Source of the DNA: Streblospio benedicti
Taxonomy: Eukaryota; Annelida; Polychaeta; Spionida; Spionidae
DNA: 64,000 bases
Assembly: GCA_019095985.1 (NCBI GenBank)
Contig: CM032660.1
Coordinates: 38,678,585-38,742,584, forward strand
Direction: 5' to 3'
Shown: one piece after another, positions 12,786 to 25,679 of the stretch
Position numbering within the stretch: position 1 is the stretch's first letter
Layout of the letters: the number at the start of each line of letters is the position of its first letter
Program-made: the position numbers and the translations under genes
The notes under the pieces: model-generated
Databases searched by the model: none
What the model saw: only the letters and a program-made list of their open reading frames with translations
Told to the model about the DNA's origin: nothing

Positions 12786-15700
12786 TCACAATGCTGATAT
12801 CATAGTGCATGTACTAGGCACGGAACTATTTACGTTCTTGTTCCTGTAGAATCCATCATGATCATCCTGCGTGGATACCTGTTCTGCAGAATAACCTTGG
12901 TTACGTAGCTTAGTGCGTAATTTGGTCGGCAGACAACAGCAGAGTTTGTCTGCAACTGGGATGAGAAGCTCAGCGTCGACTGGTGAATGAGAACAACCTC
13001 CTGCAACAGCACCATTAATTAGATAACCCTTAGACTTAACGATAAAACTTCTATATTTTCAACAGTCAACGATAAAAAAAATACAGAATTTACCATTTCC
13101 ACAGTTCATAGGAGTTGATATTGTAACTGAAATTAATATGCTGATTATTCTGTTACCTGTCACAAGGCTGACCAGCAGCCCTAGACCTATCACCACAATG
13201 ATTCCAATTGCAGAATACCACAGATATGACACTGCGTACAGAGCTGCTAACGGATTAGTACTGTATAAAATAAAAGTATGGTGTGTTTATGAACACAAAT
13301 CGGTTTGTACTACATGAATATTCAGATTCAGAAACATATTTTCATCTTGTAAATAATATGTATTGCAAAATGCAAACCTCTGTTCAGCTTGGATATCATC
13401 AATCACTATACTGGACGTGGTGACATCAGTGTAGTTGTAGCCATTGCCATAAACTCCATTGCTGTGCCCATTACTGTACAGTCCGTTACTGTGGCTGTCA
13501 TAGGAGCAGGAGTTTGTTGATGCTGGGGGTAATCCTGGTGAACCAGGCAGACTATATTTGCCTATGGCAATCCATAAGCATAGCGTTAAACCTGTCAGAG
13601 ATCCTACTATAGCACCCTGAAATAAGATATGATATCCAATTAAAACATTCCTTTTAAACTAAAAACATACATGAAGAATTAGAATGATATCACAAAGTCC
13701 TGTTTTTTTTAAAAAGAAAGTTTCAAGCATATACGTACTATCCAGTTGGCCCATGGGAAGATTGCTCCAAGCAGAAACAGGCCAAGCAGAGGGCCTCCAG
13801 AAGCTCCAAAGAAGCTGAGCGCAATCTGTGTGGCTGGGCCTCCAAGAGTGAGTGACAAAAATGCCACGCCAAGGGCAATAGCTCCGAACACAAACACTGT
13901 AATATAGATTCACTGATCATAAATATTCACAACAGAAATAGTATTGACGCTCACTATGGGACATCATGTACTAAGAAACAACTGTTGAAACTAACGTATA
14001 CCTATATTAATTATGTGTTATAAATGTGATTAATGCTATGTACTGCTAAAAAGTTGTATAAAATGTTTTGAAGTACAAGTCTCTAAATGGGTTAGTTTTT
14101 GACCTTCCACTTTTAAATCTGCTCTAATGATTTGAGTACATTGTAATGTGATATGAAACATTTGATATGTTCTTAGTTCTATGCTTGTAATGTTGCTCAC
14201 CCAGACATTTTAATACAAGAGTTTCTTTTGCTTCTGAAAGTTTATCAAACTTTTGTTTCAATATATCTTCCCACAGCATTGCAGACAGAGAGTTGATAGA
14301 AGAAGAAATGGTACTGCAAATAAGGTTTCTTTTACCAATCACAATTTAATCATAAAATTTATTAGAAATAAAATACAATTTCAACAATGCTTTTATTGGT
14401 AACTGTGTTGCATGTCATCAATATTTAACTTTGTTACTTTTACCTGAGTGATGCAGAACAGAGCGAGGCTACAAAAAGACCGGCGAATCCAGGCAGAAAG
14501 CCAAAGACGTCAACCACAAACAAAGGTACCAGCTGCAACCACATAATGTAATCATTTACCCAGAGCATCATTTTCATCTTAATTAGACAACAAGCATTGC
14601 CTTTGTAATTAATGTTAAAACTTTCTACATTAGCAATCATAGAATGAACTTGAATCAACCATCAAGGCATCCACATTCCTATTTTAGGTTTCATCTGCTT
14701 TGGGTATCTGTGTTTCTGGTATAGGCAACAAGTACTGTAAAACTAGAATATTTTATGGCTATTAACGTTTGCAATTTTCATCTATGAATTATTTTGTCAC
14801 TATTTAATTTTGCGATGTTGGTCCATCATGAACCTACTTTACATAGGCTAAATGTAAATAAATGTAAATGTGGTGGTTTATAGTCATGATTCTAGTGCTC
14901 TCATGACTTTACATTCACACCAGGCCGTTGGCATCCTTATCACACTATATCTTTTTCAACTCCCCGGGGAGCATACAGCACAATTGCTGCCGTAGCAACG
15001 CAGATGTGCTAATCATTCACATTTGCGTTCCCTCGCCTGACCTGTACCTGTTTAACGTGTAGGTACCATGGATCAGTATGCAACATGTTAGAGGTAAGTT
15101 TGCTCAACACTTACCACCAGACCCGAATCGAACCCTTGACCTTCTGGTCACGAGTCCAACTCCTTTTCCACTCGGCCACAGAAGCACACAATGTTTGCTG
15201 ACTATTTAAGTTTGTGTTTTTGCACCTACCCACGAAATTCCCAAGTTAAATTGTGCGCAAACATTTCTAGTTTTACAGTAGCTCTGTCGCAAACAAATCC
15301 TCAGTAGATTAGGGTTGAGGAGATTTCAGTTCATGAAGTCAAACACTCACACATTCAAAACAAGTTTTTTAGTCTTCTGCCACAATCTCCAACCTGGGAA
15401 CTCCATCACCATGATGCCAAGGTAATAAGGACTGGTGGCAATGGCCATACCAATTAAGCGGATGGGTGCATGTCTCAGACCACAACTACACCACAGCCAC
15501 CTTTGCATGATGAATCTCCCTGGCCACTACCAATATTTTACAGTATAATTACCTGATTAGGGTTTGAAATCCTGTCATTAAAAAGTGGGTCACAGCCAAC
15601 ATCCACATAATAGGAATATACAATAAGGCCAACAAATGATGCCAATATTCCAAATATCACAAAACCTGGCATTGCCACCATCACAGATCTGAAAGACATA

Positions 15701-18700
15701 ATTTATGATTATCACTGTCCATAACATGGCACAAAATACAAGGAAAAATGCAATACTTCATATTGTTAGCCTTCATTTTAACCGTAGCATCATGAATTAA
15801 TGATGAAATTACAATACGTAACATTTGCATCATATAACCATAAAATACTACTGGTATACATGTATCGTTATACTATTTAACAACCTAGCTTGAGATTATA
15901 GCAAATATGCTAGTACATACAACAAATTAAATTCAATATTAAAGATTACTAGGGAATAAGATATACTAACATTTGAGCTGTATATAGGTCAGGTACCGAC
16001 TTGAATCTCTGTACATTGGCCTGATTTACACCAATGTTTGATAGCCAAGTCAGAGTGCCTGTGCATAAAAAAATGCCAATTCATTGTCAAAAACATCTAT
16101 ACATTACTTAAGATTCTGTCAAAGCTACTTTACATTACATACATAATAAAGAAATCTATGTGAAAAACATTATGATATGTACGGAGTCTACTGACCCCCA
16201 ATGAGGAGACTCCACACTGAATGTCTAATACGTGGATCCGGATTGAGACTTCCAATATCCAGCCGAGATCCATTGTGCGCATGCAGCCAGATACGGTCCA
16301 CACCTCCTTGCATCAAAATACCCTATAAGTAATAATGTATCCATCATAAACTAGTACCAGTACTTTCAACATCTATTGAAGCGTAAGGTTAAAATAGATC
16401 ATATCTATCAGCACTTGTGGGTGCAGTTGACTCACAGTTGGGGTGTGCTTGACTTGTCACAGAAGTAATAGCACGGTGTTCAATCAATCTCCAGTTTTTG
16501 TGAGGTATAAGCAGAGCTTGTGAGGAAATCAAGAGTTTTTGCGTGAGGAAAATGTTTACTTTTGAAATCGGCGGTTTGGATTTTCCATTGTAAATGGTCT
16601 AAAAACCATTTCTGAGCACAATTTTTGTCGTCCATGCACTATAAGAATACTTCTGGCACATACTGATGCGATTTATTTCCACTCACATGGGCTGGTTTCT
16701 GCTGCTAAGTCTGCAATACATGACCACCCACCTTCAAAATTGAGGTCATCTGATAGAAAACGACGAATATAGTGGCTGTAAAGACGCATTTCAGGCAAAA
16801 TATGAATGAAAATGTATCTCAAACTTGATACAAAACAGATTACACTAATCACATGCTTTTTAAAACCACATAACTGGCCAAAATTACAAAAGTCGTGGTA
16901 CGCTGTGAAAGCAGTTTTTGTGAGAGCTACAAACCAGTTTTTATGAGTAAATTGAATATATGTAAGGCCCCATAAATATAATAAAATGTTTCTCGTCCCC
17001 TCCCTCCTGTGTATAGTGCAGCCTCCTGAACATTTTTATTGCCTCCCCAGTGATAAAAAAATAAACGGCCCTCCCGCCTGGCTGCAAACAAAACAGCCCC
17101 GTGTCAGAGGCCTGTCATTTGTTTTTGCTATGCACGCTAGATATTATACTTCATTGATTATACTATATATATCTAGTTGTTTTATAAGTGATGTTTTATT
17201 ATTTTGATAATAGAAAGACATTGTTCACATACAATTGTAACACAAAGTAGTTCATTCATGGCCCAATATAGACTCGACCAGCCAGCCTCACTTTGACGGG
17301 GCCACGGAGCTCGCTGTACGTTGGTCTGTGTTGCGCGAGACTAGGCCCAATATTCAACTTGAAAAATGAAAGATTTTTCTTGAAGAAAAAAATAAAAGAT
17401 AAAAAAGTCAACCCCTGCCTCATTTTTTAATAATATAAGGACGGAAAAATCAGCAAAATAAAATATAAAAAATAAAAAATAAAATTGACCTCCCTCCTAT
17501 GTGTAGGAAAATAGGCAGAACGAGAAACATTTTATTAATTTTATGGAGCCTAAGGTATTTTGATTATGTTTCATCTTTCGGATATGTAGGTTGAAAACTT
17601 TGGTTTTAAAGATCTTTGGAGATCCATACAGGTGATGGACTTATACAGATTGAGATCAGTTTTAATAGGATGGGAATGATTCATAAGATATTAGTGTTTT
17701 GTTTTGTAACTTGAGAACTAAGATCAAATTCCATAACATTTAGTTGATTATGCATTGGCAAATACACGCGTTTTGAAAAGGTGTGCTCAAAGTGAATTGA
17801 ATGGTTTGTTAATCAAGAACCCCTTCTATATTGAAGATCGTGCTGAGATAGAGGACACATAATGCTAGCAACCACTGGATGTTGCAGGGAGTCAGTATTC
17901 TTTAATTTCAGTTTTGTATTTTGTTCTCTGGGTACACTAATAAAGTGGTATGTTGACACTGTGTTTATTAATTGCTATACATAGAAGAAAACTAGAATTA
18001 CCAAAAAGCATTAAGCTTTAACATTTCACAGAATAAATCCTCATACACTCTTAATATTGCAATATGCAAGTCCTCACAAGCTCTTGTTTCATGATTTTCA
18101 ACTCCTCACGAAAACTGTTGATTGTACATTTCTGTAGATTTGGAGACTTTACACAATATAGAAGTTAATAATGCAATGCAATGCATAGTTTTTTTCAGTC
18201 AAGCATGAGCTACATGCCTGACCCAACTAAGGGTTTAACATAGCAATATACAGCAAAATATCACTTATTTTCGGACAGTGGACAGCCATGTAGAACGAGG
18301 GTCTTCATCTATTGCAGACTTAGCAGCAGAAACCAGCCCAAAGAGTGGAAATAAATCGCATCAGTGGGTGCCAGAAGTATTCTTATAGTGCATGGATGAC
18401 AAAAATTGTGCTCAGAAATGATTTTTAGCCCGTTTACAGTGGAAAATCCAAACCGCCGATTTCGAAAGTAAACATTTTCCTCACGAAAACTCTTGATTTC
18501 CTCACAAGCTCTGCTTATACCTCACAAAAACTGGAGATTGATTGAACACCGTGAATAGGGTAGCACTTCTTTAAACCCTGTTAAACTTACTAATATGAAG
18601 CCACACTAAGGCACATATAGGGACATAAGACTTGTTGTGATCATGTTAGTAATCTAAGTCACCCATATGCCCACCATGCCAATGCAGCTGTTAATGGGGA

Positions 18701-21628
18701 GATATAGTGCAATGCTGCCCCTTTTCATACCCCTCCTCTTCCCCCCCCCCCCTTTCTTTGCAAATACCCTGCCGAGCTGTCAAATGTTCAGGTTTCATGT
18801 CTGCACTGTCTGCATATAGCACAACTGAAGTAACAACTTCTTCATAGCATTTTCACACTTCTCTCTCTCTCTCACGTCTTTTTAGCAAGCATATTTCTAC
18901 CAACGATAGATATAGCTGACGACAGGTTTTACAACCCTAAGTTTCCATTTGACTATATCAAGTGGCCCTGGTGGGACTCAAACTCATGACCCCAAGGTTG
19001 TGAGACCAGAATGATACCATCATCCCAAGCAGCGAGCTCATAGCAGTTTGGTCATAATAAGCATGAGACACCTCCTTAGCTTGGTGAGGTAGGGATACGG
19101 TCTTGTCCGAATGACAACTGTCAGTATACCTGGTACATCAGCAGACGTCAATGTAAATACCTGCTCAAGTAAAAGCTTGCACCACAAATTGATGATGGTT
19201 CAACTTAGACACCTGTGGGCTTTTAGGCAAATGTGTAGGGTAATAGCAAACAATTAACTGGTCTACATAAGACTCTGGTGAACAAAATGTTGGCACTAGG
19301 TGTTAAATATGACTCCCCAGCTAACTTTATATTTCACCTGAATAAGTATCGCAAGAAGACCACAAGTCATGATGATGAACTGGAAAACATCAGTCCATAT
19401 CACTCCTCTCAATCCTCCCTAGAATAAAAATACAATTAAAAACACATTTGAGTATGGATTCAACAGCAATGGACTCAAGGGTAAAAGCATGCAGAAATCT
19501 AACATTCTGAAGAGCATCCAAATGACAGATTGTAAAATAAAAATACTCAATAATTTTGTTCCAAGTTAATTGTTATTTAAAGATACATTATACATATTTT
19601 CACATCTACATAGAATATACATGTACATGTATATATGTAACATTTTTAAAGAATGGAATATATATAATGTTAGGTACATTGTAGAAGCATGAAGAATTGG
19701 AACTGCTCATATTTTCTGGTCAACATTTGTACATCCATGATTCCTTACAAGAATTATGCAGAATGATACAAAATGTAAAATGTTCTAAAGAAAAACATTC
19801 AAAATACATTAGCTTATAAATTTACCAGAGTAGTGTAAAAAGTAGCAACTGCCGATAGGACAATGATAGAAGCCCAGGTAGGAAATCCAGAGACAGCCTC
19901 TATAGCGGTTGCTGGTGCGAACACAGTCACACCCATATAGAGGCACTGAAATAAAACACAACACAATTGTTAATTTCGTATATCTTTTCAACTACTTATG
20001 TTTACACTTTTGTGCTGTGAGAACAAGCGTATAATAGAGGATGCAATAGATATAAGTATTACAGAAAGGCTAAGAGAGAAGAAGCTCTTTACACAAACTT
20101 CCTTGATTTGTCTGACTCTGTTGTTAAATGGCAATTTGGTGTCAGAATAGAAAGGGTATTTCAATTGGCTTTAAAACTCTCCTCCAACGTAGTTTTGGGT
20201 AGAATAAGTGTTTTTAAAGCCAAGCTTTGCAGAAGACTCGAGCTTTTTAGTCGTCGTAGGCGTTTCATTCTGTTCCCCATCCACTGTTACTATCTTTACT
20301 ATAAGCATATTCATACGCGCTGAAATTAGTGCCCAATTTGAATTTATCAATGAAACTGAAGAAGCCGACAATCGCCGATGTTAATGAGCTGGGGCAACGC
20401 CAATTACATTGTAGCCGATCAAAATTAATACGCCACTACAACCGCATAAATAAAGTCACAATGCATCCAGGAATCATCGGGTAATTTATGAAGTCATTGC
20501 CACCATGGTCACTATGCACTCCCGGCCGTTATTGCTGCATAACATTCTCAAGCTCCGCTTATCAGGAGTCTCATTCCATTGATTTTTAAATGTGGGCAGC
20601 CCTAAGTCAGTCTAACACCTTCTAAGGATATTCAAAGAGCATGATGATGACAACAATGGTCGGACATGAAGATAACAAAGTTGAGTAGATGTATCATTTA
20701 AGAATAACAAGGAATTTCAGTCTGTGTTACTCACCATGTTAAGCATTCCCATTAGGGAGCCAATGACTCGAACTGCTTTTGATTGAAAGCGATACTCTAA
20801 GTACTGAAACAAATCAACATTTTTTTACAAGAAAGTTACACAAATGTAGCCGAATTCATTAAAATTTGAAATGGTTAGTTGCAAATTCTGCATAAGTATT
20901 TATGCTACTTTGAAATGATCCTACCTGATAAACACTTTTTAGCTGAAGTGGGTAAAATAATGGCACAATAAAAATAGCAGCAAGAATCACAGAAAGTGCC
21001 ATGCCTCCATGGAACAGCAAATAAGATGTGCCTGAACAGAATAAAATGTTTCTTATTTCTTCACTAGGTAAGATAAATTTAGTGTTGAAGGTTGGTCACT
21101 AAGTCAACAAGTATCAGAAATTGTTTGAGAGCTAAAAGTATCATCACAGTATAAGCCGTGGGATTACATGTTTGTCAAATTTGTTTAAAAATAATTGGGC
21201 AATGTGTCTGTGTGCCTTTAAGTGATATCATTTCTTAATTCACCCTGAGTGTAGACTTCTGCAGGAACCCCAATAAACAAGATTGCTGACTGAAATGTCA
21301 CCAAAATTGAGAGACCTACTGGAATGCATCGCTGGCTACCATTGGCTAATAGGAATCTGAAATTCAAGAAAACATTGACAAACACAGTTACATGCATGTA
21401 TATTTTGTGACACATTTGATCTTAAACTATACTTAAACGCTGACTGTGTATTATCATTAATCATGGTAAATAGAAGTATTATACAATTAGAAGGACTTAC
21501 TCATGTACTGTTTTTTGCTTGCCTCCGGAACATGCATGAAACACTCCAATGGCAATTGACACAAGTAGCACCAGTACGAAAACTAGATAATCTGGCCATC
21601 GAAACATATCATATCCTGTTTCAACCAT
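12786..21628 (-). CDS. SLC5 sodium/monocarboxylate-type symporter, complete
   Basis: Multipass plasma-membrane Na+-coupled solute transporter, 628 aa. Exons (minus): 21655-21501 (5' UTR part, ATG at 21628), 21356-21244, 21031-20925, 20803-20735, 19945-19826, 19418-19338, 16322-16196, 16058-15971, 15688-15553, 14532-14444, 14313-14201, 13896-13739, 13616-13378, 13260-13157, 13000-12786. All joins are GT-AG and in frame. Family signatures are GGLRGVIWTDVFQF, NQANVQRF, the TM8 stretch LSTISSSINSLSAM whose paired Ser residues lie at the family's Na2 sodium site, and GGPLLGLFLLGAIFPWANW. Order and length match SLC5A8/A12 (monocarboxylate) and SLC5A5/A6 (iodide, vitamin); substrate cannot be fixed. 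An extracellular loop carries an NG-repeat segment with an NYT glycosylation sequon. The C-terminus ends ISAL, a class I PDZ ligand pattern. An acceptor before 21655 implies an upstream 5' UTR exon, not located. Confidence 0.93.
14850..15185 (-). mobile_element. tRNA-derived SINE
   Basis: Read on the minus strand it starts GCTTCTGTGGCCGAGTGG, with the A box TGGCCGAGTGG (15178-15168) and B box GGTTCGATTC (near 15134-15122), as in Ser/Leu-type tRNAs. A body of about 200 bp follows, ending in repeated AATGTAAAT-type sequence. Related body sequence recurs at 24041-24345. It lies within an intron of the SLC5 gene. Confidence 0.75.
16472..18553. mobile_element. 2.1-kb foldback transposon, Transib/RAG-like ends
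   Basis: Arms at 16472-16718 and 18310-18553 are near-identical inverted copies of about 245 bp. Both ends read CACGGTGTTCAATCAATCTC going inward. The 5-bp sequence AATAG is duplicated exactly outside each end (16467-16471 and 18554-18558). A 5-bp duplication with a CAC...GTG terminal heptamer is the Transib/RAG-transposon pattern. The 1.6-kb interior encodes no recognisable transposase, so this is a non-autonomous copy, lying in an SLC5 intron. Other 5-bp-duplication families are not excluded. Confidence 0.7.
16965..17551. mobile_element. inner inverted-repeat element nested in foldback
   Basis: Inside 16472-18553, AGGCCCCATAAA...TAATAAAATGTTTCTCGT at the left matches the reverse complement of the right end (about 17487-17551), arms roughly 50-65 bp. 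This suggests a second, younger MITE within the first. No clear target duplication or coding sequence. Confidence 0.5.
18880..19045 (-). mobile_element. SINE fragment with tRNA-like B box
   Basis: The minus strand reads TCATGAGTTTGAGTCCCACC near 18985-18966, matching the RNA polymerase III B box, after a tRNA-like leader. The body is short and decayed. Likely a tRNA-derived SINE remnant in the SLC5 intron. Confidence 0.45.
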
Positions 21629-22037
21629 TTTGCCAACACTGAACAGATGTAATCTCTGCAAAAAAACGAAACAAAATAAACATCATTCATATTATTGAAA
21701 AAAAATGACATGATGCAAAACATATTTATTTGAAAATAAAATAAAACCCACAAACGGGCCCATACTCAGAGACCCAGTCAAATCTTCAGTAAATATCAGC
21801 CACAAATATTCAGATTTCAGTGAAAATTACTGCCCACCTACTAAAAGAAACACAGTTAAATACAAAAACCCATGGACTTTTATGTGCTTGTTTATGGTAA
21901 CAGACACAAAAATAGAAGAAATCAGATATTAATTATGGCACCACCTTTTATAATAAAACATTTATTCCATTTTATTGTATGTTGCATTTAGAATAAGAAA
22001 AATTGTTATGAACATAACGAAAAAGTATCTAGATTAT

Positions 22038-22111
22038 CATCTTGCCACAGCAAGGTATTATCTATCAAATGTTATAGATGAATATATATGAACCCTGAAC
22101 TAGGGAAGATG
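22038..22111 (-). repeat. dispersed folded repeat, copy A
   Basis: A 74-bp unit bounded by CATCTT and AAGATG (minus-strand sense), with internal stems CCCT/AGGG, CATCTAT/ATAGATG and CTTGC/GCAAG. Related copies are at 34080-34158 and 50208-50280. Confidence 0.6.
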
Positions 22112-24040
22112 ATAGATTATCCAAAGACATATTTAATCCAAAACCTAAAACAAAGCAGTTACAGCATCCACTGATAACATAATTCATTGTCTGCTTATAT
22201 TCTCTGGGTCATTCATGACATTTAGGATCATTAGGAAAGTTACCAATATAAAACACAAATATTCATTATTTTATACTGTTCTTATTTGATTATCAGGAAC
22301 AATGTTCAACTAACATATCAGTGTATAATGATCCCTGGTTGATGTATGCAATCAGCAATTTATAGAGCACAATCCAGATAAATTTACAGTTTAAAGGGCT
22401 AATTTATCTCTAAATTATGTGCATAGTTGATAACAATTAAGCCAGGAAGATGAAGCAATGAATAATGGCTTTTCGGTGTATATGTTTAATTTATATACAC
22501 ATGATTTAACATTATTATACATATATGTGATTTAACATTTAGCATTTAGATAGTTTGTTTCATAACACATTTTCCCTTAATCTTAACATGGAAAAACTCT
22601 TCAGATGTTTCTGATCTCTCTAATTAAGTCTACACGAAGCTGATTTTCCTAAAAAAGATCCATGTCAATCATTTTCGGTAAAAAATATAAGTATTTTCCA
22701 TCAATACTGTCTTCATGTAGCCTATGCAATAGTGAATTGGTGCTTCTCTGACCCTTAATAGGGTCTTCTTGACTAAATATTATAAATACTAGCTGGCCCG
22801 ACTCCTACGGAGTCTATTTTGAGGGGAATACATATGTATATTTTTTAGAGGCCACCCCAGCATGGCGATAATGGAAGTCTGACAATTAAAACAGCCTACA
22901 CACGGCATAAACTGTTGGAAACCGGCCGTTTTTTTTATTCTAATACAATTGTACATACAGTTTATTTATATCCATTATTATTATATGTATGTGTGGTATT
23001 AGTTTATAACAGAAAATCTATTTACATTAAAATAAATCCATTGTGTTGTTCGGTTTAGTTTGCAACGGCATGTGTTACTGCAAGGTCAATAGTCTTTTCA
23101 CCACATATTTTAATCAAAATTTATTTCGTTTTCTTTTTAATAAGCTATTTAGCAAAACAATTGATACATCCTTATTTAGATTGACCAATGGATTAGGTTA
23201 GTTGTCCCCGGGAGGTTGACCAATGGATAATAGCGGCTTTGTTACGCCTTTGTTCGGCAGATTGACCCGTGGACAATTGTGTAATAACAAAGCGTTGTAT
23301 CAGCCAATAAACGATTGCGTCGAATTGACTAACGGCTGGCCGGGAACAAAACAATATGGCACCACTTCCAGTTATAGTGCCAGGTATTATTTGGCCATTT
23401 CAAAGCAGTTTTCTCATAAATGATGACATAATTGAATGTGTGCGGCTTGTCAACCGATTTCTACATTACTGATGTACCGCAAGTTGAAGTTTTTAAGTGA
23501 CAAAACTGTAGTGGTGAGCGCCAGGAGAGGAAAAATGTCACATTTTCGTCGAATCAGCATTGCCAAGCAGTTTCGGTGAAGCAGTCTCCTAAATGAATAG
23601 AGAATGAAAGGTATGGTGCATATGACAACATGCACACAGTAGTAAGGCAGGGAGCGGGTCTAGTTTTGAAGCCCTAAAACGCCACTGATAAGAGCAAAGG
23701 GGGATAAATGTCCGAGATTCGTAGGGGGTGGTGGGCAAAAGAAGTAACAGCCGGGTTTCGGTAATTATATATGAATTACATATGCCCCTTATCTCTCATG
23801 ACATTGAAGCAAAAATGAAAATTATTTTCCATGTTTGAATATGTACAACAACTTTCAGAATATAAGATTCCTGTTTTCAAAGGTGATTGAAATGATGTCT
23901 CAAAACCAACCTCTTCAGGATCAGCCAATCTATCATTTCGGGCAAAAGAGAAAATTATTTTCAAATGATAAAACAATGTAGCTTCTTAAATATGTATATC
24001 AAAATCATGTACGTAGTAGTATCTCTTTGGTGCCAAAAAA

Positions 24041-24171
24041 TGTCTAATGAGTGTCATGAGTTTGATTCCCAGTCAGGTCTGGTGGAGGGTGTAAACAAGC
24101 TCATCTCTGAGGTCGCACGCTGCTCCGTGGTATCTACATGTTAAATGGTACAGGTCAGGAGAGTGAATGCT

Positions 24172-24207
<36 letters not shown>

Positions 24208-24345
24208 AGACTAACACTGTGTGCTACTGTAGCAAGTTTTGTATGCTCCGCGGAGAGTTGAGGAAGGCAATTTTCTGTGAAAAGGATGTCAATGACATGG
24301 TGCAGATGTAAAATCACTAGAGCACAATAACCGTGTATTGCGACT
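24041..24345 (+). mobile_element. 5'-truncated tRNA-derived SINE
   Basis: Starts within the tRNA-like part (GAGTTTGATTCCCAGTC near 24058) and continues with a body sharing TACAGGTCAG, TGTATGCTCC and AAGGATG(C/T)CAA blocks with the SINE at 14850-15185. A GT microsatellite has grown inside it at about 24181. Confidence 0.6.
24171..24207 (+). repeat. AT/GT dinucleotide microsatellite
   Basis: TATATATA followed by about 12 GT units, within the SINE at 24041-24345. Confidence 0.9.
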
Positions 24346-24371
24346 TTGAATACTCTTTCCTCTTTAATAGC

Positions 24372-24525
24372 GGTACAGGCTGGAATAAGAGTACAGGGTA
24401 GCAATTTACGGAAAAATAAATAAATGTACACGTTGGAATAACAGTACAGGGTCGCATTTTACAGAAAAATTAATAAAGAGTACACACTGGAATAACAGTA
24501 CGGGGTGGCAATAAATTTTGAATGC
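24372..24525 (+). repeat. about 54-bp tandem repeat, three decayed units
   Basis: The unit GTACAGGCTGGAATAA-SAGTACAGGGTNGCA-A/T-rich spacer repeats at about 24373, 24426 and 24480. The same unit recurs 0.7 kb later at 25203-25345. Confidence 0.65.
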
Positions 24526-25202
24526 TAGCATGAGTATGCAGCTTCATTAAGAGTATTCCCAATTATAATTAAATGCTTTAACAATGAAATGATTTGTTAT
24601 CATTAAAAGAAATAGTCAATACATTTTATGTAATATTTGAATGCCTTTCATTTTTTTTCCATTTTTAATGCCTTTCAATGCCTTTAAATAAACTTGTATT
24701 TATCTTTTCTAGAATATTTTTATATTTATTTCATATCATTCTTTTAGTGGTATTAAAGAAGTTTTAGACATTTTAATAAACTTGTATTCTTCATCAGAAT
24801 CTTTTCTAAAAATATTTTGCTATTTTCCAACACATTTGAATGGCCCTGATTAGCAAGAGTATGCTCGTTACAACAGTATAGTTGACATCAGTTGTCATAT
24901 TAGATTTAAGTTTTTATATAAGGTCAAAGAAGGTCTATTTGGTAAGTCTATTTTTGCCGCTATTAAAATGTGGGGATTCCCCAATCTAAGCTCATATTAA
25001 ACAAAGCATTGGAGCGTACAAAATCAATAATGTCAGAAAGATGTGTACATGTGTGTGGTGCCTTTTAGAGTCTATGCCAAATATGGCGCCGAAACTGTAA
25101 GCTAGGTTTCAAAATCTCTTGGGAAATGGATGATTTCATCATGATATTGTAAATCAACTGACATGGTTTGAATGGCATATGTGTCAGCTTTACGCATTGT
25201 AC

Positions 25203-25345
25203 ATAGTACAGGTTGGAATAAGCGTACACGTTGGTTAAACAACGGAAATTTTAATAAACGTACAGGTTGGAATAAGGTCGTACAGGGTTGTATTTTTTTT
25301 AAAAATAAATACCCGTACATGTACGCTTATTAAAGAGTGAAGAGT
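25203..25345 (+). repeat. second cluster of the GTACAGGTTGGAATAA repeat
   Basis: About two and a half copies of GTACAGGTTGGAATAAGCGTAC, followed by an inverted partial copy (GTACGCTTATTAAAGAGT). Same family as 24372-24525. Confidence 0.6.
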
Positions 25346-25679
25346 AAGCACATTTACATTTATGACTTTCTAAAGAGGTTTCCACTGATAGCTTCCCAAG
25401 GATAGACCACACATTTGCAGGGAATTCCTCTAACACTCACCAGCCTGCCAGGGTGACTGCATTCAAAATTTGGTGACTGATGCTAAATTAATGTAATACA
25501 CGCCTGCCACTTTAGCAGGTATCTCTTTTCCAACTAGCTCAGTGTATCAAAGAAAGCAATCACAAAACGCTTGATAAAATACGGGATCAATGTGTCTAAA
25601 TATGATTCTAGCGCCACTAAAATGCACCGCATACATGTATGCATACGAAAATCCTAAACCCCGAAAGCATACTTTTGTG

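Larger units (their letters stand above)
21656..25679. other. upstream flank of SLC5 gene with repeats
   Basis: No coding exon recognised. The SLC5 5' UTR exon and promoter may lie here; a slightly more GC-rich patch at about 23160-23400 has several CCAAT/ATTGG boxes and could be promoter-like, but no donor was identified. The rest is unique AT-rich sequence plus the repeats listed separately. Confidence 0.35.

Noticed and set aside
15122-15185. tRNA-Ser-like sequence with intact A and B boxes
   Set aside because: Followed by a SINE body and found again at 24041, so it is a SINE head rather than a functional tRNA gene.
22038-22111. Hammerhead ribozyme interpretation of the folded repeat
   Set aside because: The conserved CTGATGA and GAAAC core elements are absent from all three copies.
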